Of a DNA stretch of 64,000 nucleotides, positions 43,478-52,452 are shown one piece after another. The stretch's first letter is position 1. Each line of letters begins with the position of its first letter. A program made the translations under genes and the position numbers. The stretch is from positions 234 to 64,233 of the forward strand of contig DJYC01000028.1 in NCBI GenBank assembly GCA_002448445.1, given 5' to 3'. This DNA is from Treponema sp. UBA6988. GTDB taxonomy: Bacteria; Spirochaetota; Spirochaetia; Treponematales; Treponemataceae. The notes beneath the pieces were generated by a model that was not told the DNA's origin, made no database searches, and saw only the letters and a list, made by a program, of their open reading frames with translations.

Positions 43478-43506
43478 GCATTAGTTGTGAAAGGCATACT
43501 AGAACA

Positions 43507-43657
43507 ACCTACGCCGCCGTGGAGCCCCGGCAGTACCGGCCGAAGGACGGTATGAGCGGATAGCGAAGGGCGGAAGGGCGGTGGCGCAAGGACACCTTCC
43601 GTCGAGTTAGCCAAGGAATAAAATGGAAGAGCGGTTAAAGGTTCCGTCCAAAAAAAA
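43507..43657 (+). repeat. Dispersed GC-rich intergenic repeat, copy 5
   Basis: It starts cctacgccgccgtggagccc and has gggcggaagggcggtggcgc in the middle. It ends gtcgagttagccaaggaata, then aaatggaagagcggt and ttccgtcca. The interior hairpin differs again (accggccgaaggacggt). It lies between the small lipoprotein gene and the chemoreceptor gene, in a gap with no other feature. Confidence 0.75.
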
Positions 43658-43674
43658 CTGCCAAAAAGGAAAAA

Positions 43675-45612
43675 TTACAGCGTAAAGCTTCCGATTATGT
43701 CTCCGAGGGAATTCAAGTCTTCCTGGTTTTTTGCGGATGCGGAGTTTACGTTTTCCATGGCGGATGTTATAACGTCTATGCTGTCCGTCATGAGGTTCAT
43801 CTGGAGGTTTATCTTTGAGGTAACGTTGTTCAGGATTTCCATTTCCTTTACGACCTGTTCGCCGCCTGAAAGCATTTCTTTTGAACCGTCCCTTACGTGG
43901 CCTGTGTTTTGGGTGATTTCTTCCATTGTGTCCAAGACCTGCTGGTTTCCCTTTGCCTGTTCTTCAACGGCATCCATGATTTCTGTTTCCTGCATGCGGA
44001 CTGTCTGGGTGAGTTCATAGATGATGTCGAACTTGTCTTGGACTTCCTTTGTGCTGTCTGCAACGTTAAGGATTGCCCTGGAGAGTCCCTTGAGGTTGTC
44101 GCGTATGGACTTGCTCTGCTTTGCCGACTGTTCCGCAAGTTTTCGTATTTCGTCAGCAACGACTGCAAAGCCCTGTCCTACGGCTCCCGCGTGTGCCGAC
44201 TCGATTGCCGCGTTCATTGCGAGAAGGTTTGTCTGGCTTGCTATGTTCTGGATGATTGCGCTTGCTTCCATGAGCGAAGTTGAGCGCCCGATGATGTCCT
44301 GTGCCAGCTTTACGGCTCCCTGTATGCTTTTGCGGCCTTCGTCAGATGCCTGTCCAAGGGAATTTACGGCTTTGGAGTTGTCCTGTAGGACTTCCGTTAT
44401 GTTGCGGATTTTTTCCACCATTTTGTTTACGGCGTAGGATGACTGCCTTACGGAGGAAGCCTGCATTTCTATGTTTGCGTTCAGACCCTTGATGCTGCCA
44501 AGAATCTGGTTTGCGCTTGCGTTTGCTTCCTGTACGCCCTGGGCCTGCTTGTTCATCTCGTCGCGGACTGCCTGGATGTGTTCCATAATGTCCGTGACCT
44601 GCTCCAGGGCTTTTTCCATGTTTATGGACAAGTTGGTGGCATTTTCGTTGGAAAGGATTATTGAATTCTTAAAGCCGGTCAGAAGGTTCCGCATGGTGTC
44701 CGAAAATGAATTCATGTCGTTTACAAGGTCGCCCAGCTCGCAGCGGAGTATTATTGATACCGGTTTGGCGGTGTAGTTCCTCATGCTGAGCTCTTTTGCC
44801 TGGTTTGCAATGTCCTTTAGATTGAGCTTTACATCGCGAATACAAGTGTAGAAATCTATTACGGCCATGAGTATGCAGAGGGCTGCAACGGGAATGATGT
44901 GCAGGGCAAGCAGGCTGTTGCTCATCAGACGGTTCTTGGGGATGAGGAAGGTGGAAAAAAGTATAAGGCTAATACCTGTGAGTGCTGCCACGGAAATTGC
45001 CACTACGCGGGCTATGAGGGAAAGGGTCTGGTGTTTTGTCCTGTAGGGCAGCCAGTCTATTGAGTGCTCAACGCTCTGTAGGAAAAGGATGTAGACAAAG
45101 GCTCCAAAGATGAGTATTACACCTATGATGAGCACAACAAGGTACATTAGCGGTGGCTTTCCCAGGAAAGCTTCCCAGCGCAGTCCTCTGGCTATATAGC
45201 GCGAATAATAGATGTTGGGCAGAGTGATGGAGCAGAGTATGGGAAGTATTATTGATATGTTTTCAAAGATGCGGACGGTTTTGTTCAGCTTGTCGATTGA
45301 ATTTTCTGAGTGGTCGTAAGATTCTATGTTTGACTTGTACCAGCGGAAAGTAACGAGTGGCAGGATTAGCTGTATTGCAAGGAAGATGTAGAGGATTGGG
45401 TCTGCAAGGGTATGGAAAAATTCCCTTAGGGTCATTGCGCCCATGGAGCATGCAACGTAGCCCCAGATAAGCGGGGTAATAAGATATGCACTTAATAGCA
45501 ATGGAAGGGTACGTTTTTTTATCAAACCTGGTTTTGAGGCGTCGTTGTTGCTTTCTGTTTGAACAACTTCTTCGGTTCCAAAACCAAATTCATCCAAAGA
45601 AATCTCTTCCAT
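43675..45612 (-). CDS. Methyl-accepting chemotaxis protein with polytopic N-terminus
   Basis: A 645-residue chemoreceptor. The N-terminal ~255 residues hold about six membrane helices and little periplasmic loop, unlike the usual two-helix receptors. A HAMP-like linker follows (~255-310). Residues ~320-645 form the coiled-coil signalling domain with the hairpin tip NIASQTNLLAMNAAIESAHA (~460) and FAVVADEIRKLAEQS. It should feed CheA/CheW and bias flagellar rotation. The sensing domain probably detects a membrane-borne or lipophilic signal (inference). The promoter overlaps the terminator of the phosphofructokinase gene upstream. A monocistronic unit. Confidence 0.92.
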   Translation of the reverse strand: MEEISLDEFGFGTEEVVQTESNNDASKPGLIKKRTLPLLLSAYLITPLIWGYVACSMGAMTLREFFHTLADPILYIFLAIQLILPLVTFRWYKSNIESYDHSENSIDKLNKTVRIFENISIILPILCSITLPNIYYSRYIARGLRWEAFLGKPPLMYLVVLIIGVILIFGAFVYILFLQSVEHSIDWLPYRTKHQTLSLIARVVAISVAALTGISLILFSTFLIPKNRLMSNSLLALHIIPVAALCILMAVIDFYTCIRDVKLNLKDIANQAKELSMRNYTAKPVSIILRCELGDLVNDMNSFSDTMRNLLTGFKNSIILSNENATNLSINMEKALEQVTDIMEHIQAVRDEMNKQAQGVQEANASANQILGSIKGLNANIEMQASSVRQSSYAVNKMVEKIRNITEVLQDNSKAVNSLGQASDEGRKSIQGAVKLAQDIIGRSTSLMEASAIIQNIASQTNLLAMNAAIESAHAGAVGQGFAVVADEIRKLAEQSAKQSKSIRDNLKGLSRAILNVADSTKEVQDKFDIIYELTQTVRMQETEIMDAVEEQAKGNQQVLDTMEEITQNTGHVRDGSKEMLSGGEQVVKEMEILNNVTSKINLQMNLMTDSIDVITSAMENVNSASAKNQEDLNSLGDIIGSFTL

Positions 45613-45641
45613 ATTAACGGCTCCATACTTTTGTTGCAGTA

Positions 45642-45670
45642 ATTATAACTGAAAAAAGGGCAGTCTACAA
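45642..45670 (-). promoter_or_regulatory. Promoter of the chemoreceptor gene
   Basis: On the minus strand TTGTAG, 17 bases, TATAAT. The leader is ~23 bases with a GGAG site. It overlaps the upstream terminator hairpin. Confidence 0.5.
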
Positions 45671-45686
45671 GAAGTAAACTGCCCTA
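45652..45686 (-). terminator. Rho-independent terminator of the phosphofructokinase gene
   Basis: On the minus strand the arms AGGGCAGT and ACTGCCCT are separated by ~15 bases and followed by TTTTTT. It lies 23 bases after the stop of the phosphofructokinase gene. Confidence 0.75.
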
Positions 45687-45708
45687 AAATGCGAATTTTA
45701 ATGAATAA

Positions 45709-47133
45709 TTATTTCTTGCCCATGCCGTTTACTTTTTCAAGCCTTGCAATGGCCTTCAGGTTGGCTTCTTCTGCTGTCTTGCGCTGGTATTCTGTAACTG
45801 TGTTGATGTTGTTTACCATATAAACTGGCTGGAGTGTAGCATCCAAACAGTCGCGCCAGAGTGAGCTTTCCGGGTCTACGGTGTTGCGCTTGAGGGTTGC
45901 CATTGTAATCGGGATGTGGACATATTTGTCGTGAACAAGGCCAATGACAATCTTTGTCTTACCAGCCATTGCTGCGTGAACGGCGTTGTTTCCAAGGCGC
46001 TCGCAGTAGATGGAGTCGTTTGCGGTTGTAACGGATGCGCGTACTTCGTAGCTTGGGTCAATGTACTTGAGGTTGATGTGGAAGCTCTTGTTTGCAAAGT
46101 ATTCCGTGATTTTGTCGCGGAGGAAGATGCCGATGTCTGCAAGCTTCTTGTTGCCGGATGCGTCTGTCTGGTTGGTTGTTGTAAGGAGTTCCTGTCCTGC
46201 ACCCTCTGCTACTACGATAACTGCGTGATGGCGCTTTTCAAGGCGTTCCTGGAGGTGGGCAAGGAAGCCGTTTGGACCGTCCATGTCGAATGGAACTTCC
46301 GGGATAAGGCAGAAGTTTGCCTCGTGGCTTGCAATGGCGGCTGCTGTAGCAATAAAGCCAGATTCGCGTCCCATGAGCTTTACAAGGCCAATACCGTTAA
46401 TCTGTGAGTGGGCTTCCATGTGGCATGAATTTATAGCCTGGGTTGCCTTCTGAACTGCTGTTTCAAAACCGAATGAGCGGTCTATGAACTGAAGGTCGTT
46501 GTCTACGGTCTTGGGGATGCCAACAACAGCGATTTTTAAGCCGCGGCGGTCAATTTCGTTTGCAATGTCCAGAGCACCGCGCTGGGTTCCGTCACCGCCG
46601 ATTATGAACATGACGTTGATGTTAAGGCGTTCGATTGAGTCAACGATGTCGCTTGTACGGTCGCCGCCTCCGCGTGAAGTTCCAAGGAAAGAACCGCCAA
46701 TCTTGTGGATTGTGTCTACGTTGTCGGGGTTAAGGTCTACTGTGTTGAAGCCCTGCTCAGTAAAGAAGCCCTTGTAGCCGAATTTTATGCCGCGGATTCT
46801 GCGTACGCCGTAGCGGTTCCACAGGCAGCGTACTACTGCGCGGATTACGTCGTTCAAACCTGGGCAGAGGCCGCCGCAAGTGCAGATACCTGCTGTAACG
46901 TGAGCAGGGTTAAAGTAAATGTTTTCTCTTGGACCTGCTTTTTCCATAAGGTTGGACATGTCGTTGGCATCGCCCTTGTCGTCCTCAAAAACATTCACCA
47001 GATTGCGGACAAAAGATGTGTCCTTAACATAAGTTGCACGGAAATCACCATGCTCATGTGAAAGTTCAATTGGAGAGCGGACTTTGCATTCTCCTAAAGT
47101 TTCAACGGAAAAATCATACTTTATTTTGTCCAT
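45709..47133 (-). CDS. 6-phosphofructokinase, long-chain type
   Basis: A glycolytic enzyme phosphorylating fructose-6-phosphate, 474 residues with an N-terminal extension over bacterial PfkA. Active-site motifs are IIGGDGTQRGA (~185), GIPKTVDNDL (~213) and MGRESGFIA. GGDG indicates ATP use, while Lys in PKTxDND is the state seen in pyrophosphate enzymes. This mixed pattern is known in trypanosomatid-type ATP-dependent enzymes derived from pyrophosphate-dependent ancestors. ATP as donor is therefore likelier, with pyrophosphate not excluded. It has its own promoter (47194-47222) and terminator. The start is preceded by GAGGTAAGG. Confidence 0.9.
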   Translation of the reverse strand: MDKIKYDFSVETLGECKVRSPIELSHEHGDFRATYVKDTSFVRNLVNVFEDDKGDANDMSNLMEKAGPRENIYFNPAHVTAGICTCGGLCPGLNDVIRAVVRCLWNRYGVRRIRGIKFGYKGFFTEQGFNTVDLNPDNVDTIHKIGGSFLGTSRGGGDRTSDIVDSIERLNINVMFIIGGDGTQRGALDIANEIDRRGLKIAVVGIPKTVDNDLQFIDRSFGFETAVQKATQAINSCHMEAHSQINGIGLVKLMGRESGFIATAAAIASHEANFCLIPEVPFDMDGPNGFLAHLQERLEKRHHAVIVVAEGAGQELLTTTNQTDASGNKKLADIGIFLRDKITEYFANKSFHINLKYIDPSYEVRASVTTANDSIYCERLGNNAVHAAMAGKTKIVIGLVHDKYVHIPITMATLKRNTVDPESSLWRDCLDATLQPVYMVNNINTVTEYQRKTAEEANLKAIARLEKVNGMGKK

Positions 47134-47193
47134 AAGACCTTACCTCAAAAAAGACTGTCTGGCGCAAAAATGCACCTTATTTTTCAATCTATT

Positions 47194-47222
47194 AACATAA
47201 ACTGTTAAGGGCTAAATGTCAA
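47194..47222 (-). promoter_or_regulatory. Promoter of the phosphofructokinase gene
   Basis: On the minus strand TTGACA (perfect), 17 bases, TATGTT. The leader is ~54 bases with GAGGTAAGG near the start codon. Confidence 0.6.
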
Positions 47223-47285
47223 CATAATACGCGCAAACCACTTTTTTTTTTCTATTAAATATGGCAAATTATAAATGAGGGAAAG

Positions 47286-48047
47286 ATGCGGGAAGAATCA
47301 TGGAACAGGTTTGAAGAACAAGAGCGCATGGAAAACAAAAAGCACTGTGAGCCGTCTGATGAATACAACTTTTATGAGGCGGTTGCAAGCGGCGACATAG
47401 AAGCCGTTGAGCAGAATTTTGCCCGGGGCGATTTTGTAAACCAGGAAGGAAAGGGTAAGCTTTCCCTGAATTTTCTGCGCAACACAAAGTATCATTTTGT
47501 AGTTGCAGCGGCCCTTATCACGCGTTTTTGCATAGACTCCGGCATGGAAAACGAAGAAGCCTACACACTTAGCGACTTTTACATTCTGAAGATGGATGAA
47601 TGTACGGACATTCAGAGCGTTGTTGCCGTATACAATGACATGGTAATGGACTTTACGCGCAGGATGAGGGTTCTTAAAAGACCAGCCTCTCTTTCCAAGC
47701 CTGTGCTCAAGTGCATAAACTATATTTACGAAAATCTAACCAGGCAGATAAAGATTGACGAACTTGCCAAGGTTTCAGACCTTTCGGAAAACTATCTGTC
47801 TCATTTGTTCAAGAACGAGATGGGAGTTAGCCCGGCAGACTATATCCGTGAGCAGAAGATTATCTACGCAAAGCAGATGTTGCTCAATTCGGATTATTCG
47901 GTCATGCAGATTTCGGACATGCTTTCCTTTAGTTCGCAGAGCCATTTTGTTCAGGTGTTCAAGAACATGGTGGGTCTTACGCCAAAAAAATTCAGGGAGC
48001 AGAAGCCTGAATTCCTCAAGAACAAGAATCCTGCCAAGGATGAATAG
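47286..48047 (+). CDS. AraC-family transcriptional regulator
   Basis: A 253-residue DNA-binding protein. The C-terminal ~100 residues carry the two helix-turn-helix motifs of AraC/XylS proteins: IDELAKVSDLSENYLSHLF and MQISDMLSFSSQSHFVQVFK, with VGLTPKKFRE closing the domain. The ~150-residue N-terminal part (YNFYEAVASGDIEAVEQNF) looks like the HTH-associated helical domain of YesN-type AraC regulators, not a sugar cupin. A GAGGGA site precedes the start. It is followed after nine bases by an exported protein of unknown function, and may control that gene. The operon also points to the HdeD-like gene. Confidence 0.88.
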   Translation: MREESWNRFEEQERMENKKHCEPSDEYNFYEAVASGDIEAVEQNFARGDFVNQEGKGKLSLNFLRNTKYHFVVAAALITRFCIDSGMENEEAYTLSDFYILKMDECTDIQSVVAVYNDMVMDFTRRMRVLKRPASLSKPVLKCINYIYENLTRQIKIDELAKVSDLSENYLSHLFKNEMGVSPADYIREQKIIYAKQMLLNSDYSVMQISDMLSFSSQSHFVQVFKNMVGLTPKKFREQKPEFLKNKNPAKDE

Positions 48048-48056
48048 GGATTTATC

Positions 48057-48593
48057 ATGATAAAAAAAACGAGTCATCTTGCCAGATTGTTTTTTTGCAC
48101 AGCATTTCTTTTTTGCCTCCAGTTTTTTTGTAGGCAGGCAAGTGCGCTTGAGATTTACCGACCAGAAAATTTTGGCAATATGAATATTGTTCCCTGTATG
48201 ATTAGGGTTACGGATATGGACGGAAACGATGCTTCTTCTTCCATAATAAGCATTTCCTATTCCTGGTACTACGAGATAAACAAAAAGAAGGGGAAGTGGC
48301 TGCACCGCTACTGGGATGGCTGCTTTTCCGGAGGAACGGTAGTCCACCTGGACATGAAAAGAGGAACCTACAAAATATCTGTCTACACCCCGGTAAAGGA
48401 TCAGGCGGAATATGCTTTGCTTACGGGGCAGGAATGGACTTCAAATGAATTCATCTATAAAACTGGCAGTCCCGCTCTGAACGTTATCTTTGTAAGTCCC
48501 CTTGCAAACGACAACGGCTTTTATTCAGGGGGGTGGCATATTGACTACCGAGCCCCTAAATTCTACATCTACACCAAGCCGAGGGTGGAATAG
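48057..48593 (+). CDS. Exported protein of unknown function
   Basis: A 178-residue protein with a long N-terminal signal peptide (to about residue 31, ending ASA). The mature part is beta-rich (IISISYSWYYEINKKKGKW, YWDGCFSGGTVVHLDMKRG). It resembles a small periplasmic carbohydrate-binding or immunoglobulin-like fold, but I recognise no family. The start lies nine bases after the AraC regulator's stop, suggesting one transcript. The gene is well formed, with codon use like its neighbours. Confidence 0.65.
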   Translation: MIKKTSHLARLFFCTAFLFCLQFFCRQASALEIYRPENFGNMNIVPCMIRVTDMDGNDASSSIISISYSWYYEINKKKGKWLHRYWDGCFSGGTVVHLDMKRGTYKISVYTPVKDQAEYALLTGQEWTSNEFIYKTGSPALNVIFVSPLANDNGFYSGGWHIDYRAPKFYIYTKPRVE

Positions 48594-48648
48594 CACTAAA
48601 TTGCGGATTGTGCTTTATGTTTTGACTTTTTGTGTTATCATTTAGGAT

Positions 48649-49245
48649 ATGGATAAGAAGAATATTTTTTCTGGAATTTTGCTGGTTGCCGTGGGGCTTC
48701 TTGTTTTGCTTGAACCAGAAACATGTATAAGGGTTTTGGTTGTTCTTCTGGGGGCTTTTTCTGCTGTCAAAGGAATTTACGATATTGCGCGGATGCGTTC
48801 CGTGAGTGATGACACTGTGGTCCGCCGGGTTATTGTTATCCAAGGGATTGTAAGCATAGTGCTGGGGCTTGCGGCAGTGGCAGCTCCCTTTGCCCTGTTC
48901 ACCGCAGTGCAGGAGATTGTTCGCATCATGCTTTATGTTCTTGCCGCCTACCTTATTCTGGAAGCTTTTGCCTGCTTCTTTTTGGCCATTAAGCTAAAGG
49001 GGGTGGATGTGGAAAAGGGCGTGGCAAAGTCTTTTGTTCACCAGGGGCTGTGCAGTCTTTTAATAGCGGTGATTCTTTTTCTTTTGCCCCAGAATTTTGG
49101 AATAATCATTGTTAGGGCAATGGGCTGCATTTTTATTATAGCCGCTGTTATAACCCTGCTTTACACTTGGCACAACCGTCCGCTTGTTATAGAAGCTGAT
49201 GCTGTGGAAGATGTAAAGCCGGAAGAACTGGCAGAAAAAGAATAA
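48649..49245 (+). CDS. HdeD-like DUF308 membrane protein
   Basis: A 198-residue inner-membrane protein with six hydrophobic segments in three paired repeats. It resembles the DUF308/HdeD family (acid-resistance membrane protein in enterics): ILLVAVGLLVLLEPET at the start, GIVSIVLGLAAVAAP in the second pair and GLCSLLIAVILFLLP in the third. The acidic cytoplasmic tail is short. The role in this organism is unknown; acid or envelope stress is the known association. It lies 55 bases after the exported protein and converges on the 681-residue protein gene. Confidence 0.8.
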   Translation: MDKKNIFSGILLVAVGLLVLLEPETCIRVLVVLLGAFSAVKGIYDIARMRSVSDDTVVRRVIVIQGIVSIVLGLAAVAAPFALFTAVQEIVRIMLYVLAAYLILEAFACFFLAIKLKGVDVEKGVAKSFVHQGLCSLLIAVILFLLPQNFGIIIVRAMGCIFIIAAVITLLYTWHNRPLVIEADAVEDVKPEELAEKE

Positions 49246-49253
49246 ATAGCTTT

Positions 49254-49304
49254 TGAAAAATAAAAATGCCGAACCTGCTGGTCAAATTCAACAAGTTCGG
49301 CATT
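49254..49304 (-). terminator. Rho-independent terminator of the MinD-Lgt operon
   Basis: The arms AATGCCGAAC and GTTCGGCATT enclose ~20 bases. Reading on the minus strand, the second arm is followed by TTTTTATTTTT. It lies just after the stop of the 681-residue protein gene. The plus-strand side has no T-run. Confidence 0.7.
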
Positions 49305-49325
49305 GCATTATCTTGCTAAAAAGTC

Positions 49326-51371
49326 TTACTGCTGGCGTTCAGCTATAGCTTTCTTTACTCCGTCTGCAAAGAGCTGGTTCTGATCCGTGCGCTCTGGGAC
49401 GGAGAATTCTGGTGCTCCGTTGTTGCCAGAGGTGCGGTAGAAGTCCTTTGAGTCTGCTGTGTAGGCAGGGCTTTCGGTGTTGTTGAGCCACCAGTCAAGA
49501 ACTGCCACTATGCAAAGGGTGTACTTTATGAGGTTTGCGTTTGTGGCGGCTGTAGTGTCGTCCGGGCGTTTTGCTCCCAAAAGAACGTCAAGCCTCTTGG
49601 AGATGATGTTTGGAATTTCAAAGTTGTAGCGTTCCCAAGTGTTGATTATGCCAAGAACCGGCTTTTTTGCCTGTGCATTCTCGTCTATGCGCCTTGCAAG
49701 AACCGTAAAGACCTTGCGGATGTATTCCGTGCGGTTGTAGATTGGCGTAAACTTATTGTCTGACCTTGGCTTTGAAAGCGTTGGGGCGTTGAATTTAAGG
49801 TGGGGAAGGAAGTAGAGCTTCTGGCCCCAGAACATGGTGTTGATGAGTTCCTTGCCGTAGTTGGTGGAGGCATAGTCACTCTGTGTGTAGAGCGTGTTCA
49901 TAAAGTTACGCAGGTATTCCGCATAGTTCTTTTCAAAGGTGTCGTCAATGTAGAAGCCCCAGTCACCCATAACGTCTGTGATGGAGTCGTCCATGTAGCC
50001 AAGTTTTTCGTCTGCCTTTAGGTTAAAGTTGATGTTGCGGCAGCCGTGGAAGAGGTCGTCTATGATTTTAATAAGAACGATTGCTACCTGAAGGCCGTTG
50101 TGGGGGTTGAGCATGTTGAAGCCGTCATTGAATTTGTAAAGCGGCTGGAAGTAGGGGAACATGTCCGGGTGGGCGTCAAGGTTGGAGAAGCCTGCATCTG
50201 GGAAAAGCTGCTCAAGAATCTTAAGGCCTGCTTCTACGATTTCGTCCTTTTTACCGGCAACAGGTTTTGCGGCCTCTTCCTGCTTTCTGCGTTCTTCTTC
50301 TTCCTTTTCCCTCTGAGCCTCTTCGTCCACCTTCTTTTTCTTTTCCGGAAGCAGAAGGTCAAATTTTGAAAGTCCAAGGAAGTCAAGGATTTGAACTATT
50401 TGTGCCGTAAAGAAGCGCGGGAATTCAACGTATTCAGAAGAGCACATTCTCATAAGAAGCGGGTACATGCCCTTGATTATCTGGTTGTAGACATAAATCC
50501 ATTCTGTAATTCCTTGTTTTGCAAGGGTTTGCACTTTTGAGGAATCAATTGCCGGGTAGGCGCTTATGTCTGCGTAAACTTCCTTGATAAGAGCCGGAAC
50601 CTGCTGTTCACCAATGTAGTAGATGGTAATCAGCTCGTGGTAAACTGCTTTTACGAATGGAATGAGCATTGGAACCGTAAGGTCTGCCGCCTGGTCTTCA
50701 AGCGTAAGGGCAAGCATTTTTATGTTGCGCATTGTCCATTTTCCAACAGTGCGCAGGAATTTAAATTTTAGGTCTGTTTCTGCCGCTATTTTTGCCTTGT
50801 AGGTCGCCGGTGCAATCTGGATAAAGGATTTTAGCGTAGAAATAAAGGCCTGCATGTGCTCAACGTGCTGCTTTATGGTGTATTCGCCGAATTCGCGGGT
50901 GACCCTTTCCCTGTTTTTTGAAGAAAGGCCAAATATAAAGTTAAAGAAGCCAAAGTCGGGCTTGAGGTTGTATTCCTCAGACTGCATGAGGCGGTTCATC
51001 AGTTTTAGGTTGTGCGAAGTGATTGCAGGAAGGTCTTCGTCTGTTTTGCGTGCCTTGCCGCTTTTTACCAGGTTGTTTACGGAAGGGGATGCTTTCTTCT
51101 GACCTGTTGTGGAAGAAAGGGCCGCGCTTTTTGCAGAAATGTCGCTGGAAGAAAGGCCCGAAGCCTTTATGTGGCCGCCAACGACTACGCGGTTGCGCTT
51201 TGGCAAAGTGTCCGGGTTAATAGGAGTGGGACGTTCCGGAAGTATTTCTCCGCCCAGCTTTTTTTGCATTTCCAGGGCTTCGATTGGGTCGATTGCGCCA
51301 ATGTTTTTGCGGGTTTGCTCCAGAGTTCCAGGTGCGAAGGCCCGTGATTTTTTATTACTTGAATCAGACAT
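49326..51371 (-). CDS. Large cytoplasmic protein of unknown function
   Basis: A 681-residue hydrophilic protein. The first ~120 residues are low-complexity, Ser/Ala/Lys-rich and probably disordered. An alpha-helical region follows (~130-345). Residues ~350-385 form a highly charged coil (REKEEEERRKQEEAA), and a longer C-terminal domain ends at ~680. I recognise no known domain. It is the last gene of an operon with MinD-like, Lgt and DUF2804-like genes and may be a spirochaete-specific structural or envelope protein. The gene is clear from length and codon use. Function unknown. Confidence 0.75.
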   Translation of the reverse strand: MSDSSNKKSRAFAPGTLEQTRKNIGAIDPIEALEMQKKLGGEILPERPTPINPDTLPKRNRVVVGGHIKASGLSSSDISAKSAALSSTTGQKKASPSVNNLVKSGKARKTDEDLPAITSHNLKLMNRLMQSEEYNLKPDFGFFNFIFGLSSKNRERVTREFGEYTIKQHVEHMQAFISTLKSFIQIAPATYKAKIAAETDLKFKFLRTVGKWTMRNIKMLALTLEDQAADLTVPMLIPFVKAVYHELITIYYIGEQQVPALIKEVYADISAYPAIDSSKVQTLAKQGITEWIYVYNQIIKGMYPLLMRMCSSEYVEFPRFFTAQIVQILDFLGLSKFDLLLPEKKKKVDEEAQREKEEEERRKQEEAAKPVAGKKDEIVEAGLKILEQLFPDAGFSNLDAHPDMFPYFQPLYKFNDGFNMLNPHNGLQVAIVLIKIIDDLFHGCRNINFNLKADEKLGYMDDSITDVMGDWGFYIDDTFEKNYAEYLRNFMNTLYTQSDYASTNYGKELINTMFWGQKLYFLPHLKFNAPTLSKPRSDNKFTPIYNRTEYIRKVFTVLARRIDENAQAKKPVLGIINTWERYNFEIPNIISKRLDVLLGAKRPDDTTAATNANLIKYTLCIVAVLDWWLNNTESPAYTADSKDFYRTSGNNGAPEFSVPERTDQNQLFADGVKKAIAERQQ

Positions 51372-51384
51372 GTCTATGCTCCCC

Positions 51385-52452
51385 TTATAGTCTTATAGAA
51401 TATTTCTTTGTTATCCCCGGCAACGATTTTATGGATATTTTTTCACCGTCTGCCGTAAGCAAGTCTCCTTCAAAAGTTCCGTATATTGTATGGTATTCAG
51501 AATGAAGAATAATTGCGCTGATTATATTCTTATTATCGGAAACAGGCGAAAAAGTTAAATCAATCATATTCTCCGTGTCCTGAATAATCCATTTATTCAT
51601 TATACCATAAGAATGGGTAATTACAACAGGTGGAAGGGGTGTTGGCTTGCCGTCGTAGAAGAGGACGTTGCTGTTGTACTTGTCCTGGTCAACTGCATCC
51701 TGGGAGCTGGCCTGAATCCTAAAGGAAATGTTCTTTCCGTTGACGCATCCCATGCCGGTAACAAATTCACCGTGGCTTATGAATTTCATGTAGGTGCGGT
51801 TTATCTCAAAGAAAGAGATGCCGTCGCAGTCCTTCATGGTGATTGCATCTGAATGCTTGGGAATAAGCGTAACTGCCCCGTGCAGAGGCAAAGTGGCATA
51901 ATAGTGGGCCGAACATCTCCTGCGTGTTGGGGAAGGGGAAATGCAGGTTAGCTCCGTCATTTGGTCAGAGTTAAAGCGTGCTATAAGGGCCGAATTTGCG
52001 TTTGGACGTACGCTGTCTCCCTTAAGGTTGAATATTACGGAAAGCTTGTCCGTCTTTCGGTCCCAGCTTATCCTTATGTAGCGGGATTTTTTGTAGCTGG
52101 AGGTTGATGCCGCTATAAGCTTGTGGGGAACAAAGCGTTTTCTTGGTCCCATGACCGAGCGGTAGACATACCTCTGCTTTGTCTGCATGTTCCAGAAATT
52201 TACTTCCGCCATTCCGAATATCTTTGAATCGTAAAAGTCTATGCAGCCAATATAGTCGCCAAGGCTAAAGAAAAATGAGAGGCGGCTTTTAATGCGCAAG
52301 TTGGACAGCAGGGTAGGCATGGGAAAAGTGTAGAAGGGGTTCTTTATGCCGCGTATGTCCAGCCGCTCCGGGTGGTTCAGAAAGGTTCCAAATACAGGTT
52401 TGCCTTTGCGGACAAAAGACTGCGGTGCTTCCTCTAGTTCTCTGGTGTACAA
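51385..52452 (-). CDS. Protein of unknown function, DUF2804-like
   Basis: A 355-residue protein with beta-rich character resembling the DUF2804 family (e.g. FYTFPMPTLLSNLRIKSRLS, MGPRKRFVPHKLIAAS, GEFVTGMGCVNG), recognised from general pattern only. It has no signal peptide or membrane helix, so it is probably cytoplasmic. The start overlaps the lgt stop by 19 bases. Its conserved place between Lgt and the large unknown protein suggests envelope- or lipoprotein-related work, but this is inference. Confidence 0.6.
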   Translation of the reverse strand: MYTRELEEAPQSFVRKGKPVFGTFLNHPERLDIRGIKNPFYTFPMPTLLSNLRIKSRLSFFFSLGDYIGCIDFYDSKIFGMAEVNFWNMQTKQRYVYRSVMGPRKRFVPHKLIAASTSSYKKSRYIRISWDRKTDKLSVIFNLKGDSVRPNANSALIARFNSDQMTELTCISPSPTRRRCSAHYYATLPLHGAVTLIPKHSDAITMKDCDGISFFEINRTYMKFISHGEFVTGMGCVNGKNISFRIQASSQDAVDQDKYNSNVLFYDGKPTPLPPVVITHSYGIMNKWIIQDTENMIDLTFSPVSDNKNIISAIILHSEYHTIYGTFEGDLLTADGEKISIKSLPGITKKYSIRL

